Shown one piece after another: positions 5,273-7,164 of a stretch of DNA of 7,164 nucleotides. This DNA comes from an uncultured Lachnospiraceae bacterium. GTDB taxonomy: Bacteria; Bacillota; Clostridia; Lachnospirales; Lachnospiraceae. A program made the translations under genes and the position numbers. A model generated the notes under the pieces. It was given only the letters and a program-made list of their open reading frames with translations, did no database searches and was not told the DNA's origin. The DNA is taken from NCBI GenBank assembly GCA_910588125.1, contig CAJUPI010000097.1, positions 1 through 7,164 of the forward strand, given 5' to 3'. The stretch's first letter is position 1. Every line of letters starts with the position of its first letter.

Positions 5273-6481
5273 ATGAAAAAACCATTAGAAGGAATCAAAG
5301 TGATTGATTTAAGTACTTATGTAGCTGGTCCGGGGACTGCCTCTGTTCTTGCAGATTGGGGCGCCGATGTCATTAAAATTGAGGGACTGAAGCCGGAGGA
5401 AGGAAGAAAAACCGGAGTCAGTGTAGGGTGTCCCGCCGATGATGGATGCAATCCGTATTTCGGAAGCGTCAATGTAGGGAAACGTGCGATCAGTTTAAAC
5501 CTCAAGGCAGAGAAGGGCAAGGAAATCATGGATAAGCTTCTTCGGACAGCAGATGTATTTGTGACGAATATCCGTGTGCCGGCATTGGGACGTCTTGGCC
5601 TGGACTGGGAAACTGTACATAAGAAGTATCCAAAGCTGATCTTTGCTCATGTGTCAGGATTTGGTGAGAACGGCCCGCAGAAAGACGACGCTGGTTACGA
5701 TACAGTTGCTTTTTGGGCAAAAACCGGTCTTATGACTGATCTCGGAGAAGGAGCTCCGTTGGCTCCTGTATGGGGATTTGCAGATGGATTTACAAATCCG
5801 ATTCTTGCAGGCGGTATTGCAGCAGCATTATATGGAAGAACAATTACAGGAGAAGGCACAAAGGTTATGTGTTCCCTCTATGGATTGGGTGTTTACGGAC
5901 TGCATACTGCTGTAGCATCCACACAGTACGGGGATAAATTCCCGCGTTCCAGAAAAAATCCTTCTTCACCGATGGCAAATACTTATCAGTGTTCGGACGG
6001 CGAATGGATCATGATCAGCAATTTTGATGACAGACTTTATCCGGTGTTCCTGAACAAGGTCTGTGGGCGTCCTGATTTGGCGGAGAATCCGGCATACAAT
6101 AACCAGACCTGTTATCCGGAGAAGAACGCAGAGGTTGTTCCGCTTGCTGATGGAGCATTTGCTGCAAAAAGCAGCCAGGAAATGGCCGGGCTTCTCAAAG
6201 AATGTGATATTGCATTTAATATTCTTGGGCATTTTAAGGATATTGCCCATGATCCGCAGGCAATTGAAAATAACTATGTGGTTCCGTACACACATAATGA
6301 CGGTTCTGTGAGTATGATGTCTAAGCCGCCGGTAAAATTTGATGATTACGAGGTAAATAAGATTCTTCCGTATCCGTGTTTTGCAGAGCATACAGAAGAA
6401 GTATTATCTGAAGTTGGCATTACGGATAAGACCGAAATTCAGAAACTGGTGGATGAGGGTGTTGTGTGTGTAAAACAATAG
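5273..6481 (+). CDS. Class III (CaiB/BaiF/FldA-like) acyl-CoA transferase, second copy
   Basis: A second family III CoA-transferase of 402 residues, paralogous to the preceding gene over its whole length. Shared landmarks are KPLEGIKVIDLS, VAGPGTASVLADWGADVIKIE, the unusual ADDGCNPYFG segment (about 55-64), LGLDWETVHKKYPKL (108-122) and GFGENGP (129-135). The catalytic Asp is retained as D171 in VWGFADG, though the flanking residues differ from the FGDS of copy one; Val17 again replaces the Gln of formyl-CoA transferase. The C-terminal AEHTEEVLSEVG is a family hallmark. Near their starts the two genes share 14 identical bases (3970-3983 and 5279-5292), consistent with tandem duplication followed by divergence. 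The pair could form a heterodimer, as with known two-subunit family III transferases such as BbsEF, or two homodimers with different substrates. Both keep the catalytic residue, so neither looks like a dead subunit. The next gene follows after 37 bp. Confidence 0.93.
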   Translation: MKKPLEGIKVIDLSTYVAGPGTASVLADWGADVIKIEGLKPEEGRKTGVSVGCPADDGCNPYFGSVNVGKRAISLNLKAEKGKEIMDKLLRTADVFVTNIRVPALGRLGLDWETVHKKYPKLIFAHVSGFGENGPQKDDAGYDTVAFWAKTGLMTDLGEGAPLAPVWGFADGFTNPILAGGIAAALYGRTITGEGTKVMCSLYGLGVYGLHTAVASTQYGDKFPRSRKNPSSPMANTYQCSDGEWIMISNFDDRLYPVFLNKVCGRPDLAENPAYNNQTCYPEKNAEVVPLADGAFAAKSSQEMAGLLKECDIAFNILGHFKDIAHDPQAIENNYVVPYTHNDGSVSMMSKPPVKFDDYEVNKILPYPCFAEHTEEVLSEVGITDKTEIQKLVDEGVVCVKQ

Positions 6482-6518
6482 TTCGGGAAACATCGTAAGT
6501 AAGAAAAAGGAGATACAT

Positions 6519-7037
6519 ATGACAAAACGCTATCTATGGAATTGGGCAGTATGGATCGGAGCGGTATCTGGAATCTATTGTGTTTTATATTGCCTGAGTC
6601 CTCTGGCAAAATTCGGTGTTATGCCTGCAACATTTACTGCTTTGCCAATTTTTTTTACAGCAGGCGCACAGCGGAAAGAGTATTTTCACTATGCGGCAAG
6701 CAATATTATGGGAGTTGTCTGGGGTCTGCTGTATTTGATGGGGATTACTGCGATCGTTAGTTATGTAGGGACAGCGGCGGCAAATGGAATTATTGTAGCA
6801 TTATTTACGATTATCTGCTGCGCAGTCCACTTTATTCCTGCGGGTGCCACCTGGCTCAATAAGCCGGCTGCAATGTTTGGAGGGATTTCTTCTACCTTTT
6901 GGATTGGAGGGGATAAAACAAAGGTAATTCCTTTAATGATTACGCTTGTCTTTGGCGTTACGTTAGCGCTTGTGTGTCAGGAAGGGACAAGCTTTCTTAC
7001 AAAAGAAGGAAAATGGACCTGGCCAGGTAAAAAATAA
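6519..7037 (+). CDS. DUF1097 family integral membrane protein
   Basis: A small hydrophobic protein of 172 residues that resembles DUF1097 proteins such as E. coli YcdZ in length, segment spacing and composition. Five or six membrane segments can be read: about 6-27, 32-50, 56-84 (long, perhaps two), 87-109, 116-130 and 136-156. Positively charged stretches lie at the N-terminus (TKR), in the QRKEY loop (51-55) and at the C-terminus (KEGKWTWPGKK). There is no cleavable signal peptide. AAGGAG (6507-6512) lies six bases before the ATG. Its place as last gene of a CoA-activation operon, with no other transporter in view, suggests import of the acid or export of a product, but DUF1097 has no established function that I know of, so this is inference. 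The family call is by pattern and memory, not by a profile search. Confidence 0.8.
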   Translation: MTKRYLWNWAVWIGAVSGIYCVLYCLSPLAKFGVMPATFTALPIFFTAGAQRKEYFHYAASNIMGVVWGLLYLMGITAIVSYVGTAAANGIIVALFTIICCAVHFIPAGATWLNKPAAMFGGISSTFWIGGDKTKVIPLMITLVFGVTLALVCQEGTSFLTKEGKWTWPGKK

Positions 7038-7050
7038 GCTGCGAAAGAAC

Positions 7051-7111
7051 TATTGATATCAGGCGTTTAGAAAGCGTCTCGACTTTATCAATATAATGAT
7101 TTTAATTTTTT
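7051..7111 (+). terminator. Nested inverted repeat and T-rich tail ending the operon
   Basis: TATTGATA (7051-7058) and TATCAATA (7086-7093) form a perfect 8-bp outer stem. Inside it AGGCGTTT (7061-7068) and AAGCGTCT (7072-7079) form an 8-bp stem with two G-U pairs and an AGA loop. T-rich DNA (7100-7111) follows about six bases later. It begins 13 bases after the last stop codon, where a terminator for the hydratase/CoA-transferase operon is expected. The T-run is not immediately next to the stem, so efficiency is uncertain. No gene is seen between here and the window end at 7164. Confidence 0.5.
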
Positions 7112-7164
7112 AAGTCCAGCTAAGAAATGTCAATAGGTAAAATGAAAAATGTTTAAAAAGTATT

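Noticed and set aside
3964..6481. Bile-acid-inducible (bai) operon identity for the CoA-transferases
   Set aside because: The proteins are far closer in motif layout to FldA-like clostridial transferases than to BaiF/BaiK as remembered, and no other bai gene is present.
7143..7157. ATG near the window end as the start of a next gene
   Set aside because: The frame stops after four codons and has no good ribosome binding site.

Overview
The window looks like chromosomal DNA from an anaerobic, low-to-mid GC Firmicute of the class Clostridia, possibly a gut Lachnospiraceae-type organism. The evidence is strong AGGAGG-type ribosome binding sites, TTG starts alongside ATG, AT-rich intergenic DNA, and proteins that resemble clostridial acyl-CoA enzymes. 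No RNA genes, CRISPR arrays, insertion sequences or prophage genes were seen.

Layout: (1) Positions 1-1781 hold a translationally coupled electron-transfer flavoprotein pair, etfB-etfA, on the + strand. The etfB gene lacks the usual N-terminal strand and its nucleotide-binding loop has diverged. (2) Positions 1782-1938 are a convergent intergenic stretch with two stem-loops. (3) Positions 1939-2835 encode a LysR-type regulator on the - strand. (4) Positions 2836-3113 are a divergent control region with a promoter candidate each way, a pair of TCACTGGT direct repeats and a central palindrome. (5) Positions 3114-7037 are a + strand operon: enoyl-CoA hydratase, two paralogous class III (CaiB/BaiF/FldA-like) CoA-transferases, and a DUF1097 membrane protein. 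A terminator-like structure follows.

Read together, this is a CoA-dependent module for a carboxylic acid. The CoA-transferases would activate the acid by exchange with an acyl-CoA, the hydratase would add or remove water at a 2-enoyl-CoA, and the Etf would carry electrons to or from an acyl-CoA dehydrogenase. No such dehydrogenase lies in the window; it may be upstream of position 1. The DUF1097 protein could move the substrate or product across the membrane. The LysR protein is the obvious candidate regulator. The gene set resembles the known cai/fix (carnitine) and fld (aryl-lactate/acrylate) systems in logic, but nothing in the sequence fixes the substrate.

There is no clear sign of a wholly new kind of system. 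The points most worth pursuing are the unidentified substrate of the tandem CoA-transferase operon, the atypical Etf pair, and the symmetric repeat structure in the regulator/operon intergenic region.
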